The notes under the pieces were generated by a model. It was given only the letters and a program-made list of their open reading frames with translations. It did no database searches and was not told where the DNA came from. Positions 7,799 to 10,195 of a stretch of 10,195 nt of DNA are shown one piece after another (within the stretch, counting starts at the first letter, position 1; every line of letters starts with the position of its first letter). Made by a program: the position numbers and the translations under genes. Source of the DNA: Euperipatoides rowelli (lineage: Eukaryota; Onychophora; Udeonychophora; Euonychophora; Peripatopsidae); NCBI GenBank assembly GCA_003024985.2, contig PXIH01S0004476.1; one strand, written 5' to 3'.

Positions 7799-8460
7799 CG
7801 ATTTATGCATAATATTTTATTTTTATTTAGCAAGATCTTCAACAAGAGTCAGTCCACCAAATCCATTGTAAAGTAGGCCTATGTTAGTTTTAATCTTTAT
7901 AGTTTCAGGAAAACATTTAAATTGTCTACTTCAGGATTATTAAGCCAGGGTTTTTTTATTTTTTTATATATTTAATTTGTTCGATGATGCTCTTTCTCTG
8001 AGCACTAAACTTGTTGAAAGATTTAATTTGAAAATTTCAACTAAGTGTAATTTTTGTAATTATCAGGAAGATACTCAACATCTTTTTTTTTTATTGTCTT
8101 TATTTTTAGTTACTTGGAAGGGCTGTTTGTTATTTTCCAAACTCTGTTAGGCTAATGAAATTTTTCAGTTTATTGATCAGCAAAAAAGAATAAGACGTGA
8201 ATTTTATTTTTATTTTATATATTATTTGGGGGATAGAGTGTTTTAAAGTCTTCAAAAATATTAATTACTATAGATTACAATTAGGTGAAATGCACAAATT
8301 TGATAGATAATTTTTAAATTTTGAGCTTTTCTTGCTCCAGAAGTTTTATTTGATGTAAATAAAACATATTAAGATGGGGTGTGCCATCTCACAAAAAAAA
8401 AAAAAAAATCCTGAGCGCCAAGTGGATTTGATGAAAAGTTGTTAAATAAATCTCAAGAAG
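7799..8460 (+). pseudogene. Decayed LINE ORF2, C-terminal part with zinc knuckle
   Basis: The frame interrupted by the hAT resumes at CGA 7799 and stays open to TAG 7874-7876. Further on, TKLVERFNLKISTKCNFCN leads into the motif C-x2-C-x7-H: Cys codons at 8046 and 8055, His at 8079, then LFF. A last Cys (TGT at 8094-8096) is reached only after a shift in the T10 run at 8083-8092. This matches the zf-RVT-type knuckle at the C-terminus of L1/Tx1-like LINE ORF2 proteins. Weaker tail similarity (FELFL near 8320, VLFDVNKTY near 8346-8370) extends towards 8460. An A16 run lies at 8393-8408. The true 3' end is uncertain. Confidence 0.7.
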
Positions 8461-9412
8461 TAGCTAACTAATATTTGCTTTGAACTCTCCATAAAAGTAG
8501 ACATTTAAAAAAATTATACATTCATATAAAGACCTCAAATAACAATAAAGATAGATAAAGAAGAAATCAATACAATTTCTTTATTTGAAATCTAATTTAA
8601 TAATATTGTAAATAATGTGTCTAAAGTGTATCCTGTTTAATTGACAGCTGCCTGTTCATGTATAGCGATCTGACAAATGTATGTGGAAGAAAATTTCTAA
8701 CTGTGCAATCTTTTTTTTTTTTCAGAAATAAATTAAAACTTAAATAACTTAGTCAATTTTTTTGTGGTATTTCATACCTGGACACTATACATGTAGACAT
8801 TAGTCCATGGCCAGGAGATAAACTTGAAACAGGATCACATTTATAGGCTATATTTCAACATTGAAGCAATGTTATTGATCCATTTCAGAAATAAATTATT
8901 ATTCTCATTTTGTGATTTTTTTTTCATTTGAATAATATTGTTAATGTTTTGTGTGGTTGTGTACTTGAAAATGTGTAACTTGGTCAAATTACCTGAGAAT
9001 TCAAATACTAAAAAAACGGTTTACAAATTATTAATACGGTACTTGGGTATCTGGTATTATTATTAGTCTATTATTATTATTATCATGATGTATTGAAACA
9101 ACAAGTAAAAAACTATACATATGAACACAGATTTCAACATTAAAGTCTATAGATCACAACCACATACTCTGCAATGTAAATGAATCTTAAAAATCCACGA
9201 CATCAATTACCATTATATCAAATAAATAAATAAAAATAATAGTGTTAATAAATATTAATCCCTGGTTATTTAGGGAATATTTTTGTCAAACATAATAAAA
9301 TAAAGCTTGAATTTATTGCATGACTGCTAAGCTAGATGTCCTGGATGATGTTCTAATGTCTAGATCTTCATGAAAGTTAAAAGCAAATGAAGACTATATC
9401 TTTTTAATCATG
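8461..9412. other. AT-rich stretch, nothing recognised
   Basis: No coding similarity or element ends. There are simple tracts: a T12 run near 8711-8722, an ATT-rich stretch at 9055-9083, and AAAT repeats near 9219-9240. The word TTTCAGAAATAAATTA occurs at about 8721 and 8884, too short to call a repeat. A small hairpin, AACATTG-AAG-CAATGTT, lies near 8857. Confidence 0.5.
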
Positions 9413-9420
9413 TTATATAC
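9413..9420. repeat. Left target-site duplication of hAT at 9421
   Basis: TTATATAC, matched by TTATAGAC at 9917-9924 (7 of 8). Both fit the hAT target preference nTnnnnAn. Confidence 0.9.
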
Positions 9421-9916
9421 CAGGGATGGTGAACCTTTTCCTACTAGTGTGCAACTTGAAGTTTGTTTTATTACTTTCTAAATACCTTAGTGTCACTATG
9501 ACTCTGCCAGCAAACATTATTGCATTTAAGAATTCCACTATATTGAGAATACACCTCATCTAACATCTTTGAGAACTGGTAATTATTTAGAGACGGGCAA
9601 ATATAAAGTTCACAATTTTATATACCATTGAGAGTACACTTTCAAATGGCTTCATACTTGCTTCCATGCACAATGCTTCTTGGTGTATAATGCATTAGTA
9701 CTGCACAATAGTAAGATTAACATATTCATTAAGAAATTTCACAAAACCATTATGTTTGCCCATCATATTATTTGAAATGGCATCAGTTGTCACAGACACA
9801 ATTCACTATTTATTACATATACAATACTTCATCATGCATGTGTTCATATGGTGTGCCACCCAAATCATGCTCATGTGTCACCTAGTGACATGCATGTCAT
9901 ACGTTCACCGCTACTG
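9421..9916 (-). mobile_element. Internally deleted hAT transposon, 496 bp, with transposase remnant
   Basis: The left end is CAGGGATGGTGAAC. The reverse complement of the right end (9903-9916) is CAGTAGCGGTGAAC, matching at 10 of 14. The 8-bp target duplication matches at 7 of 8. The left end shares 12 of its first 13 bases with the hAT at 775, suggesting the same or a sister family. Strand is given by the transposase remnant inside. Most of the coding region of a full element (normally well over 1.5 kb) is missing, so this is a deletion derivative and not an unrelated MITE. Confidence 0.92.
9472..9802 (-). pseudogene. hAT transposase fragment (ZBED/SCAND3-like), decayed
   Basis: Reading the minus strand downward from 9799 gives VSVTTDA, then MMGKHNGFVKFLNE, an in-frame stop, and CIIHQEALC (9668-9694). 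MKPFESVLSMVYKIVNFIFA follows. After a frame change comes YQFSKMLDEVYSQYSGIL (9528-9581) and then NNVCWQS. These are the ordered landmarks of the central domain of hAT transposases related to ZBED5, SCAND3, FAM200 and GTF2IRD2: a TDG/TDA aspartate, HCIIHQEALC, VNFIRxRxLNxxQF, and xVRWLSRG. Here the His before CIIHQ has become a stop, and the RW of the last motif reads CW. The N-terminal DNA-binding part and the C-terminal dimerisation region are gone. It cannot be functional. Confidence 0.85.
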
Positions 9917-9924
9917 TTATAGAC
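9917..9924. repeat. Right target-site duplication of hAT at 9421
   Basis: TTATAGAC, one base different from 9413-9420. Confidence 0.9.
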
Positions 9925-10195
9925 GATCAAAATCATTTAAAAGATTCAAGCTGGCATTCCCTAGCTGTAATATCAAATGCATCTGTTTCAATGCTTTTAC
10001 ATGTAACATAGATTATATTGTAAATTATTCATCACCAATTGAAGAATATTAAATTAAATGTGTCCTCTATCATTAACTGTTGCATTAATGGATATCCTAC
10101 CTAATGGAATTGAACGTATTTAATCGATAATTTATCCAAGTAATCTTTCTATCAACATTCAAAGAGTTACTATAAACACAATATCCGAACTTATT
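9925..10195. other. Right-edge spacer, nothing recognised
   Basis: AT-rich sequence without coding similarity or repeat ends. A 98-codon + frame (9756-10052) reaches into it but crosses the transposon end and target duplication, so it is not taken as a gene. Confidence 0.5.

Noticed and set aside
9219-9240. AAAT/AAATAAAT tandem tract as a possible CRISPR or satellite repeat
   Set aside because: It is only a short AT microsatellite. No regularly spaced repeats with unique spacers occur anywhere in the window.
9756-10052. 98-codon plus frame, the longest in the window
   Set aside because: It starts inside the hAT antisense to transposase code, crosses the element terminus and target duplication, and ends in unrelated flank.

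Overview
This window looks like non-genic DNA from a draft animal genome. It is very AT-rich, has long homopolymer runs, and contains single N characters at 1371, 3513 and 5594. The mobile-element families are typical of metazoans: a THAP-type P element, hAT transposons, and a LINE with a C-terminal zinc knuckle. I cannot fix the species; an invertebrate is the likeliest guess. I see no intact gene, rRNA, tRNA or CRISPR array. No new biological system is evident. What the window offers is layered transposon decay plus a probable assembly error.

Layout. Positions 2-163 hold a weak open frame running in from the left edge. A short non-autonomous hAT element lies at 775-1069, with 16-bp inverted ends and a decayed 8-bp target duplication. 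A heavily broken P-element (THAP9-like) transposase follows on the + strand, recognisable from 1536 to about 2745 and again at 3245-3337. A foldback element (arms 2714-2847 and 2921-3065) splits it. A perfect 15-bp hairpin sits at 3330-3363.

Positions 3395-3512 recur almost exactly at 5595-5711. The first copy ends at one N and the second begins at the other. The simplest reading is that two contigs overlap and the 2,080-bp block 3514-5593 was wrongly placed between them. That block carries only a possible hAT left end at 5139.

The right part holds several hairpins (6095-6123, 6442-6504, 6974-7010). A decayed LINE ORF2 C-terminal region runs from about 7032 to 8460 on the + strand. A 362-bp hAT element (7429-7790, target duplication 7/8) interrupts it, and removing the insertion on paper joins a 59-codon open frame. 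Finally, 9421-9916 is a hAT element with a textbook 8-bp duplication and an antisense remnant of a ZBED/SCAND3-like hAT transposase.

Nothing here works together as a pathway. The order of events is readable in places: the LINE came before the hAT at 7429, and the P element came before the foldback.
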